In this document: in pieces, positions 45,177 to 56,027 of the stretch
How the letters are laid out: the number at the start of each line of letters is the position of its first letter
Numbering within the stretch: position 1 is the stretch's first letter
Assembly (NCBI GenBank): GCA_030247855.1
Contig: JAPDRN010000029.1
Coordinates: forward strand, 1-64,000
DNA: 64,000 bases
Source: Knufia peltigerae
Lineage: Eukaryota; Ascomycota; Eurotiomycetes; Chaetothyriales; Trichomeriaceae
Direction: 5' to 3'
Made by a program: the position numbers and the translations under genes
Notes under the pieces: generated by a model
Database searches by the model: none
What the model was told of the DNA's origin: nothing
What the model saw: only the letters and a program-made list of their open reading frames with translations

Positions 45177-46208
45177 CTAGTCCAAGCTCTTCCTCTCTCT
45201 CGAACAATTGTTAAGATAATTGCACTGATGTAGTGTAGCCTCTATGACATTCGACACCTCCTTGATAGCTAGCTCAGACACTGGCTTGCTGGACCATAGT
45301 CTGTTCTGAGCGACGGCTTGGTACTTCACTGCCTCGACTCCTGACACGGTCTGCCAGCCAGACATCTCCGCAGCTTTCATGAGATTGGTATGCGGGCTTG
45401 GATAATAACACATATCGAGGAGATAGCCGTCTCGGTCACCCACACGTGTGAGTTTATGCAACGTGATTGAGATCAGCTTTTGAGCGTGTTTCTCTTCCGC
45501 TGATTCTGCTGGAAGGTCCGGCGTGGTACCGACAATCAGTCTGGGAACGTCTAGCGAGCTAGCTTGGTCCAATGTTGTCAGTGGCAACAATTCCGTAGTA
45601 CATCCTCCTTCCGACATTGACTTGACAACCTCTTCGATCTCTGAGAAGCTTCGATTGATCAGATAGATCGTGGAAACGTCGAAAAACTTCCATAGAGCAT
45701 AGATAGCAGCCCGAGAGGTTCCTCCTGCACCAATGACCAACGCAGGCTGGCCCCTACATATTTCTTCGACACCAGGAAATGCTCGTAAGAATGAATCTCG
45801 GATGCCAATGCAATCCGTGTTGGCTCCGATATATGTTCTCGAATTCGAAGACGGGTTATCTCTGAGATAAATTGTGTTGATGGCGCCTATAATTCTAGCC
45901 TCTTCGGTGAGATTGTCCACAAATCTTAGGCCAGTAACCTTATGGGGCATGGTAATGGAACAGCCAACGCAATTTGGACTTTGAAGTTCTTTGAAACAGG
46001 CATCGACGTCCGGTGTGTCCAACAGGTAAAACTGCCATCGCAGTTGCATGTGATTCCAGAAAACATGATGCACATGCGGAGATAAGGAGTGGGAGATGCG
46101 TTCACCGAGAAGAAATGCATAAGGAGTGGATGGTAGTCTGGTGGGTTCAATGACGCTGCGAGGATGATGGTTCAGGAACTTGAATTCCCTACTATTGACA
46201 GTAGCCAT
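45177..46208 (-). CDS. qutB-like: Quinate/shikimate dehydrogenase (QutB/qa-3 type)
   Basis: The product is 343 aa from one exon. The shikimate dehydrogenase substrate-binding N-terminus reads LLGERISHSLSPHVHHVFW. The catalytic lysine lies in SITMPHKV, the catalytic Asp in GANTDCIG, and the dinucleotide fold in LVIGAGGTSRAAIYAL. These enzymes oxidise quinate to 3-dehydroquinate, or shikimate to 3-dehydroshikimate, with NAD(P)+. As a stand-alone enzyme, separate from the AROM pentafunctional protein, and next to a permease, activator, repressor and dehydratase, it is the catabolic form. It is divergent from the permease gene across 355 bp. Confidence 0.9.
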   Translation of the reverse strand: MATVNSREFKFLNHHPRSVIEPTRLPSTPYAFLLGERISHSLSPHVHHVFWNHMQLRWQFYLLDTPDVDACFKELQSPNCVGCSITMPHKVTGLRFVDNLTEEARIIGAINTIYLRDNPSSNSRTYIGANTDCIGIRDSFLRAFPGVEEICRGQPALVIGAGGTSRAAIYALWKFFDVSTIYLINRSFSEIEEVVKSMSEGGCTTELLPLTTLDQASSLDVPRLIVGTTPDLPAESAEEKHAQKLISITLHKLTRVGDRDGYLLDMCYYPSPHTNLMKAAEMSGWQTVSGVEAVKYQAVAQNRLWSSKPVSELAIKEVSNVIEATLHQCNYLNNCSRERKSLD

Positions 46209-46563
46209 GGTGAGGCTGCGTTAGTGGAGATTTCGGACCGCGTCCTTGCTTCTTTCTCTTATTTGAATGTAAACCTGTACCTGTGGCACTTCCCGAGGTA
46301 AAAATTCAAAGCCTTTTAAGCAAATCTCTATCCAATGACCCATGGAAGTTCGACGGCTCAAGATTTTGCCGGCTGACCCCCTCATATCTACAAACGTTCT
46401 TTACTTGAAGCTATAAACCTAAATCAGAACCCGGAAATTTCTTTCGCCGAAGATTCAAGCACCAGAAGTCTAAGTTTCCCCTGGAGAACTACACAGTTTA
46501 GCTAGCTTGGGGATTGTCCTCAAGGAAAATTCCCTGGCGGACACATAAAGTGTCAATGGATTC
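46209..46563. promoter_or_regulatory. Divergent promoter of dehydrogenase and permease
   Basis: This 355-bp gap must drive both genes. I did not find the 16-bp palindrome described for QA-1F (GGATAA-type half sites). A CGGACCG at 46234-46240 is an inverted CGG pair with one base between, and there are SYGGRG sequences that could bind the carbon repressor CreA. Both kinds of motif are short and common. Confidence 0.45.
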
Positions 46564-48319
46564 ATGCATAATCCTCCGTCATCCATTCCAACATTCACTC
46601 AGGCATCTGCAACAATGGCTGTAAAGACTTCCCTCACAATATCTCTCATCCTCTACTACGTTATTCCTTCACTCATTACAGGCATTGCCTATGGCTGGGA
46701 AGTTGGATCTATGGGCGGCATCCTTGCTATGCCTCAATTTTTAAACTACATGGGCACACCATCGGACTTCCGCCAGGGGCTTATGACCGCTGCTATGATA
46801 GCTGGAGAGATCGTCGGATCACTCTTTGTCGGCTTCATCTTTGCAGATCGCTTTGGTCGCAAACCTACGATATTTGTGTCGATCGCGCTGTATCTAGGAG
46901 GTCAAGTAATATTGGTCGCGGCGCAAAACCAGGCCATGTTTATTGTTGGACGGGCAATCAACGGCCTCGGAGCTGGGCCTTGGTTCCAGACCATTTCATT
47001 GTTAGTTCGGCCACTTATTCTTAAGCCACGACGCAAGATTGTTCAAGTCACTGACAAAAGAAAGTTATACTGCTGAGATCACTCCTCCTCGCATCCGTGG
47101 TCGTGTCACTGCGACTCTTAACAGTGGCATTGCCCTTGGCATCCTTATCGCATATTGGATTCAGTATGGAGCGTTGAATATCTCGGGTAACGCTGCGTGG
47201 CGGCTCTGCTTCTCTCTTCAGCTAGTCCCTGGTGTCATCGTCGGCGCGATCATGTTCTGGCGCCCGGAGTCGCCTCGCTGGCTCGTTCAAAGTGGTCGTG
47301 ACGACCAAGCTCTTCTCGTGTTGGCAAATCTTCACGGGAAAGGTGATATCAACAATGAGTTTGTGCGTGCTGAGTTCGCGGAGATTAGAACTATTGTTCA
47401 GCTTGAGAATTCTTCCGAAGCACCTTCATACCTCAAATTGATTATCGATAAAGAATTTCGACGCCGAACAGGCCTCGCTATGGGACTCCAATGTATGCAG
47501 CAACTCAGTGGAGCAAATATTGTCCTGTATTATGCAGCGAAGGTGTTTGCCCAGACTGGAAGAACTGGACCATCGGCGGCTCTCCTTGCCAACGGCATCA
47601 GCTCTGCTCTGCTCCTTGTGGCCACAACATCTCTGACCATCATGATCGACTACTATGGTAGAAGAAAACCAATTTTCCTTGGTCCCATTGCCATGGGCTC
47701 CTGTTTGCTCGTGGTTGCATCTCTCCTCGTCCGCTTTGGAGCCCCTCATTTTGACCAAACTACCCAGGCGATTCAGTTCACCTTTGAAAACACCTCCGCA
47801 GGAGAAGCCGCGCTGGCATTTATGTTCCTTTTTCAGGTGTCCTTTGGTGCGCTCAGCAGCTCTCTACCTTGGACGTATCAAAGCGAAGTCTTTCCCATCA
47901 TTGCCCGAGCCAGAGGCACTTCTCTCGCCGTTACCGCCAATTACTTCACCAACTTCTGGCTTGGCCTGTATATTCCAGAGGCTTTAAATACTGCATCTTG
48001 GAAGCTTTACTTTATCTTCGCCGGCATCAACTTCGGTTGCGCTCTGATCGGCTACCTGTTCTATCCCGAAACTACAGGAAGATCTCTGGAGGAGCTGGAT
48101 CTGCTGTTCACACCAGATCGATCAATATGGGTCTTCCTAGATAAGCCCGCAAAGAAAAAGATCTCATTCGCTGGGCAAGAGGCAGAAATCGACCCGGAAA
48201 GACTTGCCAATGAACTCGACAAGGATCATGTCTTTAAGAAGACAACCTTTATTAGCGGTGGCGAACAGATCAACGACAAAGCCGCACAGGATGTTATGCA
48301 CCAGGAGATAACTCGATGA
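46564..48319 (+). CDS. qutD-like: MFS quinate permease (QutD/qa-y type)
   Basis: Two exons, 46564-47000 and 47065-48319, are joined across a 64-bp intron (donor GTTAGT, branch CTGAC, acceptor AAAG). The junction restores FYTAEITPPRIRGRV, a sugar-transporter signature. The second Met at 46615 (MAVKTSLTI) has the better context and gives 546 aa. Twelve hydrophobic segments, the DRFGRKPT loop after TM2, RPESPRWLV, the GLQCMQQLSGANIVLYYA segment of TM7 and the PETTGRSLEELD tail all mark the MFS sugar-transporter family that includes fungal quinate permeases. The substrate is assigned from its place in the cluster. Confidence 0.86.
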
Positions 48320-49052
48320 TAGGTGATCTAAGTTAAGATGTAGAGGGCGCATATTTTCCACCAGGTCAACTTGGAATGGCGGGAGTAGTGCATCCGCCAC
48401 GGGCCCCTTGTAGACTAGCCACTACTGTAAATGCATCTTGCTTGGATTAATTCTCTCCCGTCTCTCTGTCTACCCTTTCCTCTCTTCCACTTCTCTCTCT
48501 TCGCAGATTCGGATTACATCACTATTCATCTTCCTACATTTCAGGACGACGATATGTGTGACGCCTGTGAGCACCCCGACTAGCTGAGGATTGCACAGAC
48601 ACAGCTTAGAGGGCTCTCAAGACCTTGGCTAGGCTGCCAAGCCTATCAGCGTCTCTCATTCTCAAGAAACTATACTCCCTGCAGTCTGACAGGTCCAAGG
48701 ACCCTCAGAAGTATTGCAAGTCCCCCGACCAGAATCACATAAATATGGTTGAACATCCTGTGAAAACGGTAAGCGTTCTCCAATTGCCAAGACGGCCTTT
48801 CGCTCGTCCGATAGTAGAAGTTGGCAACACGTGAACCCTGCCCTGCCCCGCATCGGAAAGACCGGGCGCTGAATTCTAGGAGCGCTGGATTCGTCGGTCA
48901 AAGCTTAGCCGCCTAAATGAGCTGGTAGAGATTTCACGATTTGGAATGTGAGCGTACACGCCACCAAATCTCTCCCTCAATATCCCGAAAACTTGAACAC
49001 CACAATCAAGCCTTTCGCTGAATGTGCTCTTGATCGTCTCGTGAGATTGTAA
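48320..49052. other. Promoter region of the repressor gene
   Basis: Between two same-strand genes. A CT-rich tract at about 48450-48505 looks like a fungal promoter pyrimidine block. No ORF with a motif was found. Confidence 0.5.
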
Positions 49053-51509
49053 ATGGCTTCGCGGAGGCCTGCCAATCCCACTTCTACTTCCTCCTCAGAC
49101 CATCGTCGCGGATCACTGCAAGAACATCCAATCCCAGATTTCCAGACCACCCTCCGACACTTTGACAGTCGAGCCTCGATCGCTCTTGTTGGTGTTCGTG
49201 GAGCTGGAAAGAGATCTCTCGGTTTCATCGCTGCCACCCACCTTGGTCGGAAGTTTATCTCCGACGGATTGTACTTTGAAGAGGTAACTGGGCTTAGCAA
49301 GGCTGCTTACCTTCATCGATATGGCAAGGCGGAATTTCAGACCCGAGCACTTGCTATCTTTCAATATATGTTAGCGAAAAACCCCCAAGACTGTGTGATT
49401 GATTGTGGCATGATTAGTGTTGCGGCTGAAGCACATGAGCTACTCCGGCATTATTCGCAAACTCATCCCGTCATCCACATTATCCGCAACTATGACCACC
49501 TCTCGCGCCACCTTCAACTCGGTGAGCAACAGGCGAGATACCTCAAAGAAACCGACTTGCGACTCAGAGAATGTTCGAACATGGAATTTTACAATCTGTA
49601 CGACAGCACATGCGTCGCCGAGACGGAGACGAGTGCCGAAGATTTCAACCAGACTTCATCTTTTGTTCTCCAGAAGATCAAGATCGATATCCAGGCATAT
49701 GTAGACTTTATTCTGGCACACGACCAATCTGTACCTTCTAGCCCTTTTTCACAATCAGCCCTGTTTCCAGAACGAAAAACCCGTTCTTATATCTCCTTCA
49801 TCCGACTATCTGCAATGAAGAAGAATCCTGCAGAGCTTGACTGGGCAGAGAGTGGCGAAGATGCCGTTGAGCTATGCATTGATACCTGGGAGCCCGGAAC
49901 TACCAATGATATCGCTATGTGGATCAGCAAATTGAGACGGCAGCTGGGTATCCGAATTGTTGTCTCGCTGGCCAAGTCCGGCACAGAATCGTCGAGTCCA
50001 AGTCACGAAGCATACTGGGAGATGATAAGATACATTCTGCGCCTTGCCGTCGACTACATCGTTATCGATTTCAACATTCCATGGGCGATTCAAAAGGCTT
50101 TGTTGTCAAGCAAGGGGCAAACCAGAACAATTGCCGAGATTCATCTTGACCCAGACAGCCCTTCGACCTGGCTAGGTCGCGAACGACAGATTTTGTGCGA
50201 AAAGGCACAGAACCTAGGATATGACCTTGTCAGAGTGACACAATTTGCAACATCAAGGCAAGACAATCAAGATTCCCTTCAATTTGCAATAGCAACATCT
50301 CAGACATTGAAAATCCCGATTATCGCGTACAACTTGGGTTATCTTGGCCGCACCTCGAAAGTCTTCAACAAGATCATGACACCTGTCAAGCGCCACGAGG
50401 CGGATATCACTAACAATCATGGGGACATCCCTGAAGCCGGCGTGTGGCTCCATCAGGTTTGTGCTGCATTGTTTCAATGCTTCGAGTATGATCCATTACA
50501 TTTTCACGTACTGGGAGAGCTGGTATCTTTCAGTCGCGCTCCAGCAATGTACACTGTGGCTTTCAGGCTCTACGGAATGCGCCATGAGTTCTCATACCGC
50601 GATGTATCCACCTTTGACGAGATCTTAACTGTCGCGAGAGATCACTTCTTTGGTGGGGCAGCATTGAGCTATCCTTACAAGGAGATCGCCTTCAAAGCAT
50701 GCACCGTCACAAGTCCACACGCATCTGTCATCGGATCCGTCAATACTATCATGCCCCTGCGCCAATTGCCAGGCCACAAGGCAGATGCACTTGCCGAAAA
50801 CGCTCGTCTCAGGAATCGAGGGGGACCGGTGGTCGGCTTTTACGGGGACAACAGCGACTGGGAAGGCCTTTACAACAATATTCGACGGAGGCTCTCCCCA
50901 CGAAATACCGCCGCTTGTAGTAGGGGTGCTGGCCTTGTCCTTGGTGCTGGTGGCTCATCTCGATCCGCGGTCTATGCCTTACTTCGCCTCGGTTGTCAAA
51001 CCGTATATGTATACAATAGAACCCATGCCAATGCAGTAAAGTTGGCGGCACACTTTAACACGTGGTGTCAGACAAGAGAAGGAGGTTCTGGCAAGTCTTC
51101 TGTGGTTATCTTGGAGCCAGAAGGAACTTCTTGGCCTCAGGGTACAACTCTCCCAACCATTATCGTGTCGTGTGTTCCCATCAGTGTGTCACTCTTTGGC
51201 GACTCGGATTTGCCTCTTCAGTTGCCTGAAGAGTGGCTTGGGAGTCCATCAGGCGGCGTTGTAGCTGATGTTTGTCTCACTAGATCATCGTGTCTATTAA
51301 CTTTTGGTCACTAACGATGATAGATTTCTTACAACCCACCCGAAACTCCTCTTCTCAAGCAGATCAAAAGTTTTAGAGAATCGACAGGGTATCCCTGGGC
51401 CATTGTCAACGGCGTTGACGTTGTATATGAGCAGGCGATTCTCCAGTTTGAACAGTTCACCGGCTATCGGGCGCCACGACAAGCTATGAAGGACGCGCTC
51501 AAGGTCTGA
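49053..51509 (+). CDS. qutR-like: QutR/QA-1S-like quinate pathway repressor
   Basis: Exon 1, 49053-51269, and exon 2, 51324-51509, join across a 54-bp intron (donor GTTTGT, branch CTAAC), giving 800 aa. The protein mimics the last three domains of AROM. An N-terminal kinase-like domain has the altered P-loop VGVRGAGKRSLG. A dehydroquinase-like middle follows, and then a shikimate-dehydrogenase-like end with VLGAGGSSRSAVYALLRLG and, across the intron, SYNPPETPLLKQI. In the P-loop the Lys is kept but the usual Thr/Ser after it is replaced. QutR/QA-1S proteins are non-enzymatic repressors that bind the activator until quinate appears. The length is somewhat short of the roughly 900 aa of known members. 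Confidence 0.88.
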
Positions 51510-51558
51510 AAACATCTGTCCGGTTTCCGCTTGCCAGTTTAGATGCTGATCCCCAAGG

Positions 51559-52635
51559 CTATATAACAGTTCTAACGCTCGCAGGCTCCCCGGTGGCAAG
51601 TGACTCCTTGACCGCTTCACATACGGCGACTGCCGCGAGCCCATCTTCTCCACTGCAACTTGGTTTCTCTTGATTGCGAACTACCCGAATGAAATTTTCC
51701 ATTTGTCTTTGGTACACATCTTGTTCCTGGTGTTCCAGATGTGTTTCGGTCAATTCGCTGTACCATCCTTTTTCTAAGCTGACAGGATTCCAGATCAAAT
51801 TGTCAGGAACGCTTAATACACCGTATCGTCCAAAGATTCGGTATGAATCTTTCCCTGCAAAAGGGAAGACTTCATTCTCGCCGGTTCCTCTTTCGATATT
51901 GAAAGGACTAGGGCTGTTGTCCAGGACCAGAAATGTCCCAATAACCCCATTAGCAAACCGGATAGAAATTGCCGCTCCTTCTTCGGCTTGGTATCCCCGC
52001 GTCGAGACGGACTTTTCTGCATGAACCCTTGTTATTGGTCCTATGAGATACTGCAAAAGATCCAACTCATGGATGAGGTTGATCAAGACGACTCCAGCGG
52101 TAGGGCCCCTTCTCCAGGCACCAACGCCCGCGAAGTAGGAGTCTGTTTTCAGAGCGGCCCACAACCCCGAGACACCAACAACTGTCCCTATCGACCCAGC
52201 TTCGAGAGCGCTTTTCGCACTGAGGATAGCGGCATGCAGCCGTCGATGATGTCCCACGGCAACTCGCACCTCCCGGTCACGACAAAATCTGAGCAGCTCA
52301 TGTCCGTCGTCAACGCTCGTGCTCACGGGCTTTTCAATAAGGAGATGGATACCTGCAGAGGCAAGCTTGCGGGCTATCGGAACATGCGTCTCGTTTGGTG
52401 TACAGATGATGGCTCCATCGGGAAGCTCAGAGGACCTGGACAATAGCGACTCCACGTCTGCGAAGTAGGCACAGTTGTAACTGAATGCCAATTCTCGCCC
52501 GATCGGTGTCGGGTCAATGATGGCAAGAAGATGAGCATCTGCAGATTGAGAGATGAGGCTAGCATGCTTAGTTCCAATGATACCAGCACCCACAACAACA
52601 AGGGTCACCGGACTCCCGACTGCGATGGAACCCAT
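51559..52635 (-). CDS. Gfo/Idh/MocA-family NAD(P)-dependent oxidoreductase
   Basis: The product is 358 aa from one exon. A Rossmann fold opens with LVVVGAGIIGTKHASLI, followed by the family hallmark EKPVSTS (Lys-Pro near residue 100) and a C-terminal alpha/beta domain containing GGxxxxxxIHELDLL-like sequence (VVLINLIHELDLLQYL, with the catalytic-region His). These enzymes oxidise or reduce cyclic polyols and sugars such as inositol, which resemble quinate and shikimate. It is wedged tail to tail with the repressor (49 bp between stops) and upstream of the dehydratase. A role in the same pathway, perhaps on a quinate stereoisomer or derivative, is inferred from position only. Confidence 0.85.
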   Translation of the reverse strand: MGSIAVGSPVTLVVVGAGIIGTKHASLISQSADAHLLAIIDPTPIGRELAFSYNCAYFADVESLLSRSSELPDGAIICTPNETHVPIARKLASAGIHLLIEKPVSTSVDDGHELLRFCRDREVRVAVGHHRRLHAAILSAKSALEAGSIGTVVGVSGLWAALKTDSYFAGVGAWRRGPTAGVVLINLIHELDLLQYLIGPITRVHAEKSVSTRGYQAEEGAAISIRFANGVIGTFLVLDNSPSPFNIERGTGENEVFPFAGKDSYRIFGRYGVLSVPDNLIWNPVSLEKGWYSELTETHLEHQEQDVYQRQMENFIRVVRNQEKPSCSGEDGLAAVAVCEAVKESLATGEPASVRTVI

Positions 52636-53071
52636 GATACACGCCTGAGGGTTTGCCTAAGCTACGAGAAAAAGTATGACTTGTTGTGGCAAAGCACTTG
52701 GGCTTTCTTCGGTCTCGTAGGGTTACCAATATACAGGAATAACCAATACTTGTGTCAAGCAAAAAATGGAGGTCATTGAGGTCGATCACTGCAGCCAAAC
52801 CCACCATAGCCTAGGGCCCCGAGAGTCCCCGCATTCCCTCGGGAAAAGAATATGCCGGTTGGTCCTGGAGAGCATTGTCAGACCGGAGTCCCCAGCTTCA
52901 TCGCGGACCGGGGAATAAATCATGGACGGATCAGATATGGTCAACGCCTATTCTAAGAGAATTTTCACCCTAACCGAAGCTACTTCTTTGAGATGACCCC
53001 AATCTTCAGTGGGAGGTCTCATTATGCACAACGATGCAATGATGGAGACATGTATGATTTCATTGATGGAC
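52636..53071. other. Promoter region of the oxidoreductase / 3' flank of the dehydratase
   Basis: The stretch 52820-52915 is rich in CGG and CCG triplets, including CGGACCG at 52904-52910. It reads as the upstream region of the minus-strand oxidoreductase. No ORF with a motif was found. Confidence 0.45.
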
Positions 53072-54094
53072 CTAGAGCTGATATTTATTTTTGATAATGT
53101 TCCAAGACTCTATGCCTCGTTCCGCGTGTCGACGAGGAACTCCAGGATCACTAGATGCCATTGACCGAGAAAAGAGTTCCATGCTGACCCAGCCTCGATA
53201 ACCCAGACCTAGTGGCCGGGGCAACAGCACAGCCGCAAGAGCCTCCTCGTCGGGCATGTAGCTTCCGTTTTCGAATGGAAACAATCTCATATTTCTGGAC
53301 CATGTCAGCCGCGCAGGCTGGTCATCACTCCACCATTGGTGACCAGGTCTCATAGGGAGTCCCGCCCTTTCAGCATTGGCTGCTTGTACATAGTACACTT
53401 TGTCAATATCAAGGGTTTGGACCATCTCCCGCAATGAGTCGTGCAGACGGGTATCTGCTTCTGGACCGATCTTTCCATCATCTGCGGCAGGGTTTGCCCA
53501 ATCCCTCCCTAGGATATGGAAAAGATCCAAACACATGCCAAAGTTCGGACGGTCGACAGCTTGAATAATTTCCCACACTTGTTGCCATTTATTGACAAAG
53601 CGGCCCCAGCACAGGCCTTCGTATGCGAAGCGAATCGGGGGCTTCTGTTTCATGCCAGCATCGGCAAGACGGCGCAAGTCGCTGACGATACGTGATCGAT
53701 CATCTGTGATACCATTTCCCAGAAAGTTGCTCGGCACCTGTATGGTATTCGTTTGAAGAACTTCTGCGAGTTTGAACCACAGTTCCAGGGCCTTCAATTT
53801 CTGGCGGTGGTCTTCTTCCGAAACAAGACCCTCAAAATGCATGAATGGTTGGAGAGCAATGATGATCAATTGGAATTGGTCTGCCAGAGACTTAAACATG
53901 GAGGCAGAAGTGATGATGTTTGCATCGGTCACCCCTCCTGGAAGGGTGCTTGCGAGGTGCTCCAGATCCTCGTAGAACACTTCTATTCCTTTGAAGCCCG
54001 CATCGTGTGCTGAGGCCAGCTTGGTTTCGAGTGAGTGTCCTGCCCAGGCGCGCCCAAGGGACATGGACGCAATGCTTGGGGCGCAGGTCATCAT
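53072..54094 (-). CDS. qutC-like: 3-Dehydroshikimate dehydratase (QutC/qa-4 type)
   Basis: The product is 340 aa (or one less if Met2 starts) from one exon. The N-terminus APSIASMSLGRAWAG and GFKGIEVFYEDLE are characteristic of fungal DHS dehydratases, which are xylose-isomerase-like TIM barrels. Candidate metal ligands appear in order: Glu in FAYEGLCWG, Asp and His in CLDLFHILGRDWA, Gln in YYVQAANAE and Glu in VSMELFSRS. The enzyme converts 3-dehydroshikimate to protocatechuate and so commits shikimate-pathway carbon to ring degradation. It closes the quinate cluster on the right. The length is normal for the family. Confidence 0.9.
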   Translation of the reverse strand: MMTCAPSIASMSLGRAWAGHSLETKLASAHDAGFKGIEVFYEDLEHLASTLPGGVTDANIITSASMFKSLADQFQLIIIALQPFMHFEGLVSEEDHRQKLKALELWFKLAEVLQTNTIQVPSNFLGNGITDDRSRIVSDLRRLADAGMKQKPPIRFAYEGLCWGRFVNKWQQVWEIIQAVDRPNFGMCLDLFHILGRDWANPAADDGKIGPEADTRLHDSLREMVQTLDIDKVYYVQAANAERAGLPMRPGHQWWSDDQPARLTWSRNMRLFPFENGSYMPDEEALAAVLLPRPLGLGYRGWVSMELFSRSMASSDPGVPRRHAERGIESWNIIKNKYQL

Positions 54095-54570
54095 GACGTG
54101 AGACTATCGTAGATTGTAGCCGACCAAGAGACCACCTTCCTGCCACGACTGACTCGAGATATCATTAGTGAATTAGCGACTACGGGCGCCAAGGCTGTTG
54201 CGGCGGAAAATGTCAGTTCCGATAGATCTGCAATGGTCCACCTGGGCATGTTCGGCTCATCCGCTAGCCGGACAGGACAAGTTAGATGACATGATTTTTG
54301 CCTCGAGGACAAAGAGCACCACCAATTACCTCGCAACCACACTTCAAGACTTGCTTTCGGCAATTCATAAGGCTATCGATACCATTTCCTCTTGTCCCAG
54401 TGCACGGTCCGAGGAACCGGCATTAGAGATAAAACGTGGTTGCCAGAAGAAGTTTCCCATAAAGGACTAATTCGAAATCTCGGATTCTGGGGAAGTGGCT
54501 GCAGGATACTTATTAGCTGGGGAAGCAGCTCCAAAGTATCTTCCTGAAGACTTCTGTTCAGCGTACAGTC

Positions 54571-54710
54571 ATGCAGACGAACGAGAACAACGATGCAACA
54601 AGCGTCTCCTCTGAAATACGACCTGACACCAAACATCTCCGTGAGATCTTCGACTGGAGAATCTATCTCGCTACATTGTCTGCCAGAGCTATGAGAGGTA
54701 AGTTACCTGA
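54571..54710 (+). pseudogene. Possible 5' fragment of an MFS sugar transporter
   Basis: The frame begins MQTNENNDATSVSSEI and then LREIFDWRIYLATLSARAMR, which looks like the cytoplasmic start and first membrane helix of a QutD-type sugar transporter, followed by a GTAAGT donor. No later exon is found. It is weak evidence for a second transporter copy lost by deletion. The rest of 54095-54923 shows nothing I recognise. Confidence 0.3.
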
Positions 54711-54923
54711 AGCCTGCTCTCAGGCCTACAAAGTTGATTTATTTCCTCAAAAGTATACCGGAAAGAGTTGTCTGAGGCACGCGAAGGCCAACACTATCAC
54801 GGGAGACAACACGAGTCTCGCCCATCTCTTCCTCAGTTTTGACTGGAAATTGTTTTCTCATGCTCGCCTCATTACGTATACTACCACCTAGTATCTTACC
54901 CTTTAGGCCACAGACACCATTTA

Positions 54924-55360
54924 TTATTCCAGAAATTCCAAGTCATAGGCTAACATACCCTCAAAAAGGTGTGCAAACCTATCGTGTAAGCTGACATAGT
55001 GCATTAGATTCGCATCCTGCGTGTTGACTCTAGCGTACTTTGTATGCTAATCTCGACATACCTTGTATGTGCCGGATGGTCGGTATATATCTGCAAATCT
55101 CCAGGTTTATCAAATAGTGCTATTACAGCCATGTTGAATCCCTGAGAGCGGGAGGCCGTCGTTGGATGTGGTTGGCCGGCCTTGAGGCTTCGTAGCCCAG
55201 GAACATGGAGAACTAGGGATTGGACTGAGCTGGCAAAATCTGCGAGTTGCGCCTCGGTCACGTCTGTTTTGGACCTGGTGAGCACTTTTTATGATGTTAG
55301 CCTTTCTCTACCAACAGAAAGAACCACATGGGGTGATTGACCGACGTGATAAAGCGGCAT
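54924..55360 (-). CDS. Dabb (stress-responsive A/B barrel) domain protein
   Basis: Three exons fit: 55360-55342, 55284-55058 and 55016-54924, giving about 112 aa. The first intron (57 bp) restores MPLYHVVLTRSKTDVTEAQL; the second is only 41 bp and its exact donor is uncertain (GTCGAG in phase, GTATGT out of phase). The last exon ends GMLAYDLEF. VPGLRSLKAG and YTDHPAHTRY are the conserved blocks of the Dabb family (PF07876), a dimeric ferredoxin-like barrel. Members range from stress proteins to polyketide cyclases such as olivetolic acid cyclase. A tiny first exon like this is easily missed by gene finders. Function here is unknown; it sits near a SnoaL-like gene, and both folds can hold cyclase activity. 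Confidence 0.7.
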
Positions 55361-56027
55361 TTCTGTATGTTGTCGGGTACAAGTTTCGCAGATAGGCGAT
55401 GAAATGATATAGGCACGTTTTCACTGCTTCACTGCAACGCTCACTGGAGCGAGTCGTCTGCCAAGTGATATCAAACCATGGGAGGCTGACGAGGGACTTT
55501 ATTGCTTCTCATGCGGATGGTGATTGGGAATGAGGCTCCGGCTGCAGACCAACATATTGAAGATCGTAGATAAAGCAGGCGAGCCACAACCGCAAGGCCG
55601 TGGCATACCGAGCCCCCAGGGAGCTCCTGTGGAACAAATCCGCACGATCTAGCCCTGTAGGTGCTTACTGGAGGACTGGAGAGCGCATTGAGCTTATCAA
55701 TCAATGTAATACAAGCTGAACGGCCCGTACATCGGCAAAATCCGAATTTGGTCTGCCCCGTGCCCACCCATGATCGAATGGGGCTAGACAATAGGCAGTT
55801 GCGGCTCTGCATAGACCATTAGTATTCAGTAAGATTACTCCTTACGAACAATACACGTGAGGCATTGATCCGCGAAGCATATGTGCATTCATCCTTACAT
55901 CATATAGAACTTCTCTCAAAAATTGTGTCTCACAGGGTTGTCTGTACTAGAAGCACACGGCTTTGGCACGTTCTTAAAGGGTCTGCCTGCTGAGAGTGCT
56001 TTTTCAGTTACGTGCGATCGGAAAGCA
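55361..56027. other. Intergenic between divergent small genes
   Basis: This is the shared upstream region of the Dabb gene (minus) and the SnoaL-like gene (plus). The ORFs inside are shadows without motifs. Confidence 0.5.

Noticed and set aside
46234..52910. CGGACCG as a shared operator of the cluster (46234 and 52904)
   Set aside because: A 7-mer is expected several times in 64 kb by chance and it also occurs inside coding sequence, so two promoter hits are not evidence.
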